A stretch of DNA of 64,000 nucleotides from Streptomyces mobaraensis (GTDB lineage: Bacteria > Actinomycetota > Actinomycetes > Streptomycetales > Streptomycetaceae), in the NCBI RefSeq assembly GCF_020099395.1, contig NZ_CP083590.1, positions 2,728,001 to 2,792,000 on the forward strand. Reading direction: 5' to 3'. Of the stretch, positions 36,679 through 45,030 are shown piece after piece. The position numbers were made by a program, and so were the translations under genes. The first letter of the stretch is position 1, and each line of letters opens with the position of its first letter. Below the pieces are notes generated by a model. It was not told the origin of the DNA. It made no database searches and was given only the letters and a program-made list of their open reading frames with translations.

Positions 36679-36707
36679 ATTGCTAGACACCACTCAGGGG
36701 GACAGCC

Positions 36708-37658
36708 ATGCCCGAAGCACCGCTCGACACCACCGCCGCGATCCCGGCCACCACACCCGCGCCGCCGCCCGTCCGCGAGTTCCCGGCCAGGGACATCGGG
36801 GGCGGACTCGCCCTGCTGCTGGGGCTGCTGGGACTGCTGGCCGGTGTGGGGCTGGTCATCCTGGGCGCCGGGCTCGGGGCGGACGGGAACGGGGGCGCGG
36901 CCGGCGGCCTCATCGCGTGCGGGGTGGTCGTCGGACTCGGCGCGATCATCGCCATGTGCGGGCTGAACACCATCGCCCCCGGCGAGACCCGCGTCGTCCA
37001 GCTCTTCGGCCGCTACCGCGGCACCATCCGCACCGAGGGCCTGCGCTGGGTCAACCCGTTCACCAGCCGGGAGAAGATCTCCACCCGGGTGCGCAACCAC
37101 GAGACCGCCGTCATGAAGGTCAACGACGCCTACGGCAACCCGATCGAGCTGGCGGCGGTCGTGGTGTGGCAGGTCGAGGACACCGCGCAGGCACGGTTCG
37201 CGGTGGAGGACTTCCAGGAGTTCGTCTCCGTCCAGACCGAGGCGGCCGTCCGGCACATCGCCATCGAGTACCCCTACGACGCCCATGACGAGGCGGCGCT
37301 GTCGCTGCGCGGCAACGCCGAGGAGATCACCGAGAAGCTGGCCGTCGAGCTGCACGCCCGGGTGGCGGCGGCGGGCGTCCGGATCGTCGAGTCGCGGTTC
37401 ACGCACCTCGCCTACGCTCCGGAGATCGCCTCCGCGATGCTCCAGCGGCAGCAGGCCGGCGCGGTCGTCGCCGCCCGGCAGATGATCGTCGAGGGTGCGG
37501 TCGGCATGGTCGAGCAGGCCCTGGCCCGCATCAACGAGCAGGGCATCGTGGAGCTGGACGAGGAGCGGAAGGCGGCGATGGTGAGCAACCTGATGGTGGT
37601 GCTGTGCGGGGACCGGGCCGCACAGCCCGTCCTCAACACCGGCACCCTGTACCAGTGA
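36708..37658 (+). CDS. SPFH (band 7/stomatin-like) membrane protein
   Basis: The protein has 316 residues. Two hydrophobic segments (about 31-53 and 62-86) precede an SPFH domain (GETRVVQLFGRYRGTIRTEGLRWVNPF, then KVNDAYGNPIELAAVVVWQVEDTAQARFAVEDF). A helical Ala/Glu-rich end (ASAMLQRQQAGAVVAARQMIVEGAVGM) follows and should oligomerise. Such proteins organise membrane microdomains and scaffold proteases or wall enzymes. Its stop overlaps the GTG of the next gene, so the pair is coupled. It is divergent from a penicillin-binding protein gene. Confidence 0.9.
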   Translation: MPEAPLDTTAAIPATTPAPPPVREFPARDIGGGLALLLGLLGLLAGVGLVILGAGLGADGNGGAAGGLIACGVVVGLGAIIAMCGLNTIAPGETRVVQLFGRYRGTIRTEGLRWVNPFTSREKISTRVRNHETAVMKVNDAYGNPIELAAVVVWQVEDTAQARFAVEDFQEFVSVQTEAAVRHIAIEYPYDAHDEAALSLRGNAEEITEKLAVELHARVAAAGVRIVESRFTHLAYAPEIASAMLQRQQAGAVVAARQMIVEGAVGMVEQALARINEQGIVELDEERKAAMVSNLMVVLCGDRAAQPVLNTGTLYQ

Positions 37659-37933
37659 CGGACGACCTGCCACCCCAAGGACGGCCGCGGCAGCGCAAGC
37701 AGGTGCTGCTGCGGCTCGACCCTCTGGTCCACGACGCGCTCTCGCGCTGGGCCGCCGAGGAGCTGCGCAGCGCCAACGCGCAGATCGAGTTCCTGCTGCG
37801 CAAGGCCCTGGCCGAGGCCGGCCGGCTGCCCCGGAACGTCGGCGCGATCCGCCGGCCCGGGCGTCCCGCCGCGTCGGAGGAGGGCCGGGAGGAACCTCGC
37901 GAGGAACGGCGGGGAACCGAATCCGGCGGCTGA
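37655..37933 (+). CDS. Small ribbon-helix-helix-like protein coupled to the SPFH gene
   Basis: The protein has 92 residues. KQVLLRLDPLVHDALSRWAAEELRSANAQIEFLLRKALAEAG (beta strand then two helices) fits an Arc/CopG-type ribbon-helix-helix fold, with basic residues ahead of the strand (RPRQRK). The C-terminal third is charged and probably disordered. GTG at 37655 overlaps the SPFH stop (GTGA). It could regulate its own operon or act as an adaptor to the SPFH protein. In related genomes similar small proteins sit in the same place, from general memory. Confidence 0.75.
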   Translation: MTDDLPPQGRPRQRKQVLLRLDPLVHDALSRWAAEELRSANAQIEFLLRKALAEAGRLPRNVGAIRRPGRPAASEEGREEPREERRGTESGG

Positions 37934-37980
37934 GGCGTCTGGACCGACGACGGCGGTAGCGGCCGTTCCGGATGAACCGG

Positions 37981-38025
37981 CTGTACACCGCGTCTATACA
38001 CCCAAGGTATAGACCTGTTGTACAG
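37981..38025. promoter_or_regulatory. Nested palindromic operator and promoter of the padR operon
   Basis: Two nested perfect inverted repeats share a centre region: GTCTATAC (37992-37999) with GTATAGAC (38007-38014), and outer CTGTACA (37981-37987) with TGTACAG (38019-38025). The inner repeat is AT-rich and 18 bases ahead of the padR start. PadR repressors bind such palindromes over their own promoters, so self-repression is likely. Confidence 0.75.
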
Positions 38026-38032
38026 TCGCGGC

Positions 38033-38557
38033 ATGTCGATCGGACACACTCTGCTCGGCCTGCTGGAATCCGGTCCGCGGCACGGTTACGACCTGAAGCG
38101 GGCCTTCGACGCCCACTTCGGCCACGACCGGCCGCTGCACTACGGCCAGGTGTACGCGACGATGTCGCGGCTGCTGAAGAACGGGCTCGTCGAAGTCGAC
38201 GGGATCGAGCAGGGCGGCGGCCCGGACCGCAAGCGCTACGCGATCACCGCGGCCGGCGTCGACGACGTCGGCCAGTGGCTCGCCCGGCCCGAGAGGCCCG
38301 AGCCGTACCTCCAGTCGACCCTCTACACCAAAATCGTCCTCGCCCTGCTGACCGGGCGGAACGCCACCGGACTGCTCGACGCCCAGCGGGCGGAGCACCT
38401 GCGGATGATGCGCGGCCTGACCGAGCGCAAGCGCTCCGGCGACCTGGCCGACCAGCTGATCTGCGACCACGCCCTGTTCCACCTCGAAGCCGACCTGCGG
38501 TGGCTGGACATGACCGCCACCCGGCTCGGCCGGCTCGCCGAGGCGGTGGGCGCGTGA
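38033..38557 (+). CDS. PadR-family transcriptional regulator
   Basis: The protein has 174 residues. A winged-helix domain (SIGHTLLGLLESGPRHGYDL, then YGQVYATMSRLLKNGLVEV with the GPDRKRYAIT wing) is followed by a helical dimerisation domain (about 85-174), the Vir-like PadR architecture. It should repress its own operon at the palindrome upstream and be released by the compound that the downstream ABC system exports. The start is ATG 38033, after the operator. An upstream ATG at 38018 lies inside it. The stop overlaps the next GTG. Confidence 0.92.
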   Translation: MSIGHTLLGLLESGPRHGYDLKRAFDAHFGHDRPLHYGQVYATMSRLLKNGLVEVDGIEQGGGPDRKRYAITAAGVDDVGQWLARPERPEPYLQSTLYTKIVLALLTGRNATGLLDAQRAEHLRMMRGLTERKRSGDLADQLICDHALFHLEADLRWLDMTATRLGRLAEAVGA

Positions 38558-39240
38558 TACCCGCCGGCTCCCTGCTGAGCGCCGTCGGCCTGCGCAAGTC
38601 CTACGGGCCGACGCGCGCCCTCGACGGCGCCGACTTCTCCGTCCACCCGGGCGAGGTCGTCGCCGTCATGGGGCCCTCCGGCTCCGGCAAGTCCACGCTG
38701 CTGCACTGCCTGGCGGGCATCGTGCGGCCGGACGAGGGCGTCGTCACCTACGACGGCCGCCGTCTGACGGACCTGCCGGACGCCGAGCGGAGCGCCCTGC
38801 GGCGCGGGGAGTTCGGCTTCGTCTTCCAGTTCGGCCGGCTGGTGCCGGAGCTGACGTGCGTGGAGAACGCGGCCCTGCCGCTGCGGCTGGCCGGCCTCCG
38901 GCGCAAGGAAGCCGAGGCCAGGGCCCTGCACTGGCTGGAGCGGCTGGACGTCGCCGACACCCGCGACCAGCGGCCCGGCGAGGTGTCCGGCGGCCAGGGC
39001 CAGCGCGTCGCCGTCGCCCGCGCACTCGTCACCACACCCCGCGTGATCTTCGCGGACGAGCCGACCGGCGCCCTCGACTCCCTCAACGGCGAGCGGGTGA
39101 TGGAGCTCCTCACCGCCGCCGCCCGGGAAACACGCGCGGCCGTCGTCCTCGTCACCCACGAGTCGCGGGTCGCCGCGTACTCCGACCGTGAGGTCATCGT
39201 CCGCGACGGCAGGGTGCGGGACATGACGGGGGTGCTGTGA
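38554..39240 (+). CDS. ABC transporter ATP-binding protein (MacB/LolD type)
   Basis: The protein has 228 residues. Walker A is GPSGSGKST near residue 40, the Q-loop is VFQFGRLVPELTCVENAALPL, the signature VSGGQGQRVAVARAL, Walker B VIFADEPTGALDS, and the H-loop VTHESR. This is the short ATPase of the MacB/LolD class, which works with FtsX-type permeases in export or membrane-protein release. GTG start and stop both overlap neighbours (GTGA on each side), giving tight coupling with padR and the permease. Confidence 0.95.
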   Translation: MIPAGSLLSAVGLRKSYGPTRALDGADFSVHPGEVVAVMGPSGSGKSTLLHCLAGIVRPDEGVVTYDGRRLTDLPDAERSALRRGEFGFVFQFGRLVPELTCVENAALPLRLAGLRRKEAEARALHWLERLDVADTRDQRPGEVSGGQGQRVAVARALVTTPRVIFADEPTGALDSLNGERVMELLTAAARETRAAVVLVTHESRVAAYSDREVIVRDGRVRDMTGVL

Positions 39241-41829
39241 CGGGCGGTGACGTCCGCGCGGTGGGCAGGGATCCGGACGACGGGGATGTCCGAGCGGCGG
39301 GCAGGGACATAGAGGACGGAGACGTCCGCGCGGCGGGCAGGGCATCGGACGACGAGGACGTCCGCGCGACGGGCCAGGACTCGGACGACGAGGTGCGCCC
39401 GGACGACGAGGTGCGCCCACGCCGCGTACGTCCCGCGCCCCTCGGCGGGGACCGCACCCCGCCCCGCGCCTCCCGCCCCACCGGCCCCCACGGCCCCGCC
39501 CGTTGGCTCCGCGATCTGTGCTTCGGCGCCCGGTACGCCGTCGCCGGCGGCCGGGAGGGGCTGCTGCGGACCGCGCTCACGGCGGTGGGTGTCGGCCTCG
39601 GCGTGGCCCTGCTGCTGCTCGTCGCGTCCGTGCCGTCGATGCTCGCCCACCGGCACGCCCGGGAGGCGGCCCGCTCGGTCGGCGTCACCGGCGAGTTCCG
39701 CGACCCGGCCGAGCGGGACGCCCGGCGCGGCCCGGACACCCTGCTCTACCAGGAGGTCGGCACCGACTTCCGCGACAAGCCCGTCACCGGCGGACTGCTG
39801 ACCGCGGACGGCCCCGACGCGCCCCGCCCGCCCGGCGTGGACCGGCTCCCGGAGCCCGGCGAGATGGTGGTCTCCCCCGCCCTCGCCGCGCTGCTGGCAT
39901 CGGACCGGGGAGCGCTGCTCCGCGACCGGTTCGCCGCCTACCGGACGGTCGGGACCATCGGCGACGCGGGGCTCGTCGGCCCCGACGAGCTCCTCTATTA
40001 CGCGGGCAGCGACCGCATCGGCCCGGCGACGGGCGCCAAGCGCGTCGACCGGTTCGGATACGACGCGCCGGACGCGCCGATGAGCCCGGTCCTCATCGTC
40101 CTCACCGTCCTCACCTGCGTGGTGCTGCTGACGCCGGTCGCCGTCTTCATCGGCACCTCCGCCCGGTTCGGCGGCGCGGGGCGCGACCGCAGGCTGGCCG
40201 CGCTGCGGCTGATCGGCGCGGACCTGCGGATGGTCCGCCGGATCGCGGCGGGCGAGGCGCTGACCGGCGCGGTGCTCGGGCTGGGCGCCGGTACGGCCCT
40301 CTTCCTGTGGCTGCGCGGGTACGCCCGCGACCTCACCATCCGCGACACCGGGGTCTTCCCGTCCGACGTCCTGCCGGCGCCCTGGACGATGGCGCTGATC
40401 GCCGTCGCGGTGCCGGCCTGCGCGGTCGCGGTCACCCTGTTCACCCTGCGCGGCGTCGCCGTCGAACCGCTCGGCGTCGTACGCGGCACGGCGCCCCGGC
40501 GGCGCCGGCTGTGGTGGCGGCTGCTGGTGCCGGCACTGGGGGCCGTCCTGCTCACCCCGGCGTTCGGCCGGGCGACCGGGGAGCTGCCGGGCGTGCCGAT
40601 GGACGCCTGGCAGGTGGCCATCGGCGCCGCGCTGCTGCTGCTGGGCGTCACGGCGCTGCTGCCGTGGGCCGTCGAGGCGTGCGTCGCCCGGCTGCGCGGC
40701 GGCCCGCCATCCTGGCAGCTGGCTGTGCGGAGACTCCAGTTGAACAGCGGTCCGGCGGCCCGGGCGATCAGCGGCATCACCGTCGCGGTGGCCGGGGCCA
40801 TCGCCGTGCAGACGGTCTTCACGGGTGTGCGCGGCGACTTCGACACATCGCCCGAGGCGCTCGCAACCCACTCGCAGCTCGTCGGCTCCCACACGGTCGG
40901 CTCCCCGAGGGAGGTGCACGACTGGGTGGACCGGCTCCGGCGCACCGAGGGTGTGCGGGCGGCGGCCGGGTACGTGGAGCGGTACATCGAGAAGGACGGC
41001 GAGCCGGACACGGTCACCAGCGTCGTCATCGGCGACTGCGCCACCCTCGCCGAGCTCGCCGACATCGGCTCCTGCCGGGACGGCGACGTCTTCCTCGGCC
41101 GCTCCGGGGAGCCCGGCCACGCCGACGCGTTCGGTCCGGGCACCAAGGTCGTCGCCGACCCGTACACCGACGACGCGGCGCGCCCGTACCGGTGGACCGT
41201 CCCCGACTCCGCGCGGGTGGTCCGCACCCGGCCCGATCCGACGGGCGAGCACCCCGACGGCGTCCTGGCCACCCCGTCGGCCGTCGACACGTCCGCCCTG
41301 CCCGACGCCAGGACCCGGCTGGCCGTCCGGACCGAGCCGGGCGACCCCGACGCCATCGAAAGGGTCCGCAACACGGCGGCCGGCATCGACCCCACGTTGC
41401 GCATCGGGCGGCTGGGCGGCGTGGTGAAGGACGACAACTACCCGCTGGTCCACCGCAGCCTGCTACTGGGCGCCGCGGGCATGCTGGCCCTGATCGGCGC
41501 GAGCATGCTCGTCACCACGCTGGAACAGCTCCGCGAACGGCGGCGCATGCTGGCCGCCCTCGTGGCCGTCGGCACCCCCCCGCCGCACCCTGGCCTGGTC
41601 GGTGCTGTGGCAGACGGCGATCCCTGTACTGCTGGGCATGGCCGTCGCCGTGGCCGGCGGCCTGGGCCTGGGCTGGGCCGTCCTGCGGCTGACGGACGCG
41701 CGGGTCGCGGACTGGTGGGCGTTCCTCCCGGTGACCGGCGCGGGCGTGGGCCTCATCGCCGTCGTCACCCTCGCCACGCTGCCGGTGCTGCTGCGGGTGA
41801 CGCGGCCGGAGGGGCTGCGGACGGAGTAG
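39237..41829 (+). pseudogene. FtsX-like ABC permease, frameshifted near its 3' end
   Basis: The frame from GTG 39237 encodes an FtsX/MacB-type permease with a first helix near 95-115, a large middle with several helices, a duplicated half and an extracellular domain. At a run of seven C (41575-41581) the frame is lost. Removing one C restores VAVGTPRRTLAWSVLWQ and continues through two helices to the stop at 41829, giving about 863 residues. As it stands, the product ends in a non-homologous Arg/Gly/Ala-rich tail stopping at 41888 and lacks the last two helices. This could be a real mutation, phase variation at the C-run, or a base-calling error. The first 52 residues hold four 12-residue repeats. 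It would export the ligand sensed by PadR. Confidence 0.8.
39249..39392. repeat. 36-bp tandem repeat encoding 12-residue units at the permease N-terminus
   Basis: Four in-frame units of 36 bp encode DVRAVGRDPDDG, DVRAAGRDIEDG, DVRAAGRASDDE and DVRATGQDSDDE. A shorter VRPDDEVRP echo follows. The encoded segment is acidic, cytosolic and probably disordered. Confidence 0.85.
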
Positions 41830-41966
41830 CGGGGGCTTTTACCACAGGTCAGGTGGGGTTTTCGGGTGCCGCTAGCCCCTGCGAGTGAACACCTGTGCAA
41901 GGGATCGGAAGGGCTGTACCGGCCTACGACGATGTGGGCTCGACACCGGCCGCCAGGAGGAACACG

Positions 41967-42572
41967 ATGCCCGTCGCAGCAACCGAGCGCCCCCGCGATC
42001 GCGAGGAGCCGACCTTGCTGGAGGAGGCCGAGCGACTCGCGGAACGGAATCCCGGCTACCGAGTCGAGATTCTGGGGGGACAGATCACGGTCACACCACC
42101 GCCCGACGCGTTTCACGCCCTCTCCCTGACCGACCTGACCTTCGCCTTCGAGGCAGCGCACACCGAGGAGACGTCCGTAGTCCAAGGCGTGGCCGTCTGG
42201 CTCCCCGACGGACCGCACGACTACGCCATTCCCGACCTGTCCGTCGTCGACAGCGACGCGGACGAGCACGCCGTCGAGTCGACCTACTACGACCCGGCCG
42301 TCTTCCGCCTGGTCCTCGAAGTCACCTCGACCAACTACGCCCAGGACGTGCGGACCAAGGTCGCCGCCTACGCGATCGCCAAGATCCCGGTCTACGTCAT
42401 CGTCGACCGGAAGAAGCAGCGGCTGCACGTCCTGACGGACCCGTTCGCCAACGAGTACCGCAACCACCGCGTCTACGCACCCGGCGAGCGCGCCGAACTC
42501 CCGGAATCCATCGGCGCGAAGATCGAACTCGACGTCGACGGCATCCTCAAGAGGGCCGGCCGCCGGGGCTGA
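41967..42572 (+). CDS. Uma2-family (DUF820) putative endonuclease
   Basis: The protein has 201 residues of the PD-(D/E)xK-like Uma2 fold. Core elements are YRVEILGGQITVTPPP, YAIPDLSVVD (catalytic Asp), FRLVLEVTSTN (Glu) and the following KVAAYAIAKIPVYVIVD. The family is common in cyanobacteria and Streptomyces, and its biological role is unclear. AGGAGG at 41955-41960 precedes ATG 41967. It is a single gene with no defence neighbours. Confidence 0.88.
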   Translation: MPVAATERPRDREEPTLLEEAERLAERNPGYRVEILGGQITVTPPPDAFHALSLTDLTFAFEAAHTEETSVVQGVAVWLPDGPHDYAIPDLSVVDSDADEHAVESTYYDPAVFRLVLEVTSTNYAQDVRTKVAAYAIAKIPVYVIVDRKKQRLHVLTDPFANEYRNHRVYAPGERAELPESIGAKIELDVDGILKRAGRRG

Positions 42573-42604
42573 CGCCCCGTCCACGATCCGGGGCCGACCG
42601 CCGC

Positions 42605-43636
42605 TCAGCCCACGATACGAACCGGCAACGAGCTCAGCGCGTCCCGCAAGGCGTCCGCGAACTCCTCGAACTCGCTCTGCCGCGCCGCGCCCGAGCGCAT
42701 GGCCAGGGCGATCCGGCGGGAGGGTGGGGGCGCGGCGAAGCAGCTGGTGGCGAGGCGGTCGCTGCGGGCGGCCTCGACGCGGACGGCCGTCCGGGGCAGC
42801 AGCGTGACGCCGAGCCCGCCGCCGACGAGCTGGACCAGCGTGGACAGGCCGGACGCGCTGGTGGCCACGGATGCGCCGGGGGCGCGGCCGGCCTCGCGGC
42901 AGACGTCGAGGGCCTGGTCGCGCAGGCAGTGGCCCTCGTCCAGGAGCAGCAGGTCGAGGTCGCGCAGCGCGCTGCGCGGGACGTCCGCGCGCCCGGCCAG
43001 TTCGTGGTCGCAGGGCGTGACCAGGACGAAGTCCTCGTCGAAGAGAGGCATTTCGGTGACCCCGGGGGCGCCGAGCGGCACCGCGAGCAGCAGCAGGTCC
43101 AGCCTGCCCTGGGTGAGGCCGTCGAGGAGGGACGAGGTCTGCTCCTCGTGCACCTGGAGGTCGAGGTCGGGATAGACCTCCTGGACCAGCCGGAGCACGG
43201 TGGGCAGCAGATACGGGGCCACGGTGGGGATGACGCCCAGCCGCAGTACGCCGGTGAAGGGTGCGCGGGCGGCCTCGGCCTCCTCCATGAAGTCGCCGAC
43301 GGCGTCCAGCACCGTCCGGGCCCGCGCGGCCAGCCGTTCACCCGCCGGGCTGAGCAGCACTCTCCGCGTCGTACGCTCGAAGAGCTGAATCCCGAGCGAC
43401 TCCTCCAGGGCCGAGACGGCGCCCGAGAGCGCCGGCTGGCTCATCGAGATGGCCGTGGCGGCGTCCCGGAAGTGCAGGTGCTCGGCGACCGCCGCGAACG
43501 CCCTGAGCTGGGCCAGGCTGGGCTGGCGGGGCCGGCCGGACGACGCCTTCGCCCCGCCCGGGCGGGCGGCCGGCTCCTGGGGCGCGGCGCCCCGGGCGGC
43601 CCGGTTCCGCGGTATGAACGATTCCGTCGAGCCCAT
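42605..43636 (-). CDS. oxyR: LysR-family hydrogen peroxide sensor OxyR
   Basis: The protein has 343 residues. An N-terminal extension of about 38 residues (Arg/Ala-rich) precedes the LysR helix-turn-helix (LAQLRAFAAVAEHLHFRDAATAISMSQPALSGAVSALE). The sensor domain has the redox pair C237 and C246 in DEGHCLRDQALDVC, which form a disulphide on oxidation. It is divergent from ahpC, the classical arrangement, and should activate ahpCD. GGAGG lies 9 bases before ATG 43636. Confidence 0.95.
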   Translation of the reverse strand: MGSTESFIPRNRAARGAAPQEPAARPGGAKASSGRPRQPSLAQLRAFAAVAEHLHFRDAATAISMSQPALSGAVSALEESLGIQLFERTTRRVLLSPAGERLAARARTVLDAVGDFMEEAEAARAPFTGVLRLGVIPTVAPYLLPTVLRLVQEVYPDLDLQVHEEQTSSLLDGLTQGRLDLLLLAVPLGAPGVTEMPLFDEDFVLVTPCDHELAGRADVPRSALRDLDLLLLDEGHCLRDQALDVCREAGRAPGASVATSASGLSTLVQLVGGGLGVTLLPRTAVRVEAARSDRLATSCFAAPPPSRRIALAMRSGAARQSEFEEFADALRDALSSLPVRIVG

Positions 43637-43767
43637 CGATAACCACCTCCGATCAACACCAATCAGTCTAACTATTTCCGCTATCAATGCCTCCTGTGGC
43701 AGGGTGGATCACGTCCAACCCCGCAGAAAGTCCGAAACCGGGACTTTCTTCGCTGCAAGGAGAGCGC
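43637..43767. promoter_or_regulatory. oxyR-ahpC divergent control region
   Basis: This 131-bp interval contains an AT-rich patch (43651-43690) with two CTAT half-sites (43672-43675 and 43681-43684), where OxyR binding is expected. Nearer ahpC lies a perfect 9-bp inverted repeat, AGAAAGTCC (43725-43733) with GGACTTTCT (43741-43749), ending 7 bases before the ribosome site AAGGAG (43757-43762). The first should control transcription. The second would fold in the ahpC leader RNA. Confidence 0.65.
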
Positions 43768-44322
43768 GTGCTCACTGTCGGTGACAAGTTCCCCGAGTTC
43801 GACCTGACCGCCTGTGTGGACCTCGACGCGGACAAGGCTTTCGCGCAGATCGACCACAAGACCTACGAGGGCAAGTGGAAGGTCGTCTTCTTCTGGCCGA
43901 AGGACTTCACCTTCGTCTGCCCGACCGAGATCGCCGCATTCGGCAAGCTGAACGACGAGTTCGCCGACCGTGACGCCCAGATCCTCGGCGTCTCCGGTGA
44001 CTCGGAGTTCGTCCACCACGCCTGGCGCAAGGACCACGCCGACCTGCGTGACCTGCCCTTCCCGATGCTGGCCGACGCCAAGCACGAGCTGATGCGCGCC
44101 TGCGGCGTCGAGGGCGAGGACGGCTACGCCCAGCGCGCCGTCTTCATCGTCGACCAGAACAACGAGATCCAGTTCGTCATGGTGACCGCCGGCTCCGTCG
44201 GCCGTAACCCCAAGGAGGTCCTGCGGGTCCTCGACGCCCTGCAGACCGACGAGCTGTGCCCCTGCAACTGGAGCAAGGGCGACGAGACCCTCGACCCGGT
44301 CGCGCTCCTCTCGGGCGAGTGA
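43768..44322 (+). CDS. ahpC: Alkyl hydroperoxide reductase C (2-Cys peroxiredoxin)
   Basis: The protein has 184 residues. Peroxidatic C51 is in FTFVCPTE, and a CPC pair (C164, C166) near the end supplies the resolving Cys. This AhpC is of the actinobacterial AhpD-linked type. It reduces peroxides in the cytoplasm and is re-reduced through AhpD. GTG at 43768 follows AAGGAG with 5 bases. A longer upstream frame is leader sequence. ahpD follows 11 bp downstream. Confidence 0.95.
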   Translation: MLTVGDKFPEFDLTACVDLDADKAFAQIDHKTYEGKWKVVFFWPKDFTFVCPTEIAAFGKLNDEFADRDAQILGVSGDSEFVHHAWRKDHADLRDLPFPMLADAKHELMRACGVEGEDGYAQRAVFIVDQNNEIQFVMVTAGSVGRNPKEVLRVLDALQTDELCPCNWSKGDETLDPVALLSGE

Positions 44323-44333
44323 GCTGATTCCCC

Positions 44334-44867
44334 ATGGCTCTCGATGAACTGAAGTCCGCCATACCGGACTACGCCAAGGACCTGAAGCTGAACCTCGGCT
44401 CGGTCATCGGCAACTCCGACCTTCCGCAGCAGCAGCTGTGGGGCACCGTCCTCGCCTGCGCGATCGCGACCCGTTCGCCGATCGTCCTGCGCGAGCTGGA
44501 GCCCGAGGCGAAGGCGAACCTGTCCCCGGAGGCGTACACCGCCGCCAAGGCCGCCGCCGCCATCATGGCGATGAACAACGTCTACTACCGCACCCGGCAC
44601 CTGCTGTCGGACCCGGAGTACGGCAACCTGCGCGCGGGTCTGCGGATGAACGTCATCGGCAACCCGGGCGTGGAGAAGGTCGACTTCGAGCTGTGGTCCC
44701 TGGCCGTCTCCGCCATCAACGGCTGCGGCATGTGCCTCGACTCGCACGAGCAGGTGCTGCGCAAGGCCGGTGTGGCCCGCGAGACGATCCAGGAGGCGTT
44801 CAAGATCGCCTCCGTGCTCCAGGCCGTCGGCGCCACGCTCGACGCCGAGGCCGTTCTCAACGGCTGA
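44334..44867 (+). CDS. ahpD: Alkyl hydroperoxide reductase D (AhpD)
   Basis: The protein has 177 residues. The active-site CGMCLDSHE holds C131, C134 and the proton-relay His 138, embedded in the all-helical AhpD fold. It passes reducing power to AhpC. It is co-transcribed with ahpC and ends before a strong terminator. Confidence 0.95.
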   Translation: MALDELKSAIPDYAKDLKLNLGSVIGNSDLPQQQLWGTVLACAIATRSPIVLRELEPEAKANLSPEAYTAAKAAAAIMAMNNVYYRTRHLLSDPEYGNLRAGLRMNVIGNPGVEKVDFELWSLAVSAINGCGMCLDSHEQVLRKAGVARETIQEAFKIASVLQAVGATLDAEAVLNG

Positions 44868-44886
44868 GCACATCCCGTAGTACGCA

Positions 44887-44923
44887 CGGCGGCCCGCCGA
44901 CCTCCTTGGTCGGCGGGCCGCCG
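44887..44923 (+). terminator. Terminator of ahpCD
   Basis: A perfect 16-bp stem (44887-44902 with 44908-44923, core CGGCGGCCCGCCGACC) with a 5-base loop begins 20 bases after the ahpD stop. Confidence 0.9.
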
Positions 44924-45030
44924 TCGTCATGCCGTCCGATGGCGGGGGCTCCGCGAGCTTCGTCGCACCCGGGGTCCGAGGCCTTCGTCGCCCCGGGGGG
45001 TTCCGTGGCTTTCGTCGCGCCCGGGCCGGT
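44924..45030. other. Short gap with a degenerate repeat between ahpD terminator and the convergent membrane protein gene
   Basis: The words TTCGTCGC(A/C)CC and GGGG(G/T)TCC(G) recur at about 30-bp spacing (44959, 44986 and 45014). No gene is visible. Confidence 0.4.

Noticed and set aside
41967..42572. Uma2 gene as part of a defence system
   Set aside because: It stands alone between an exporter operon and oxyR, with no nuclease or methylase neighbours.
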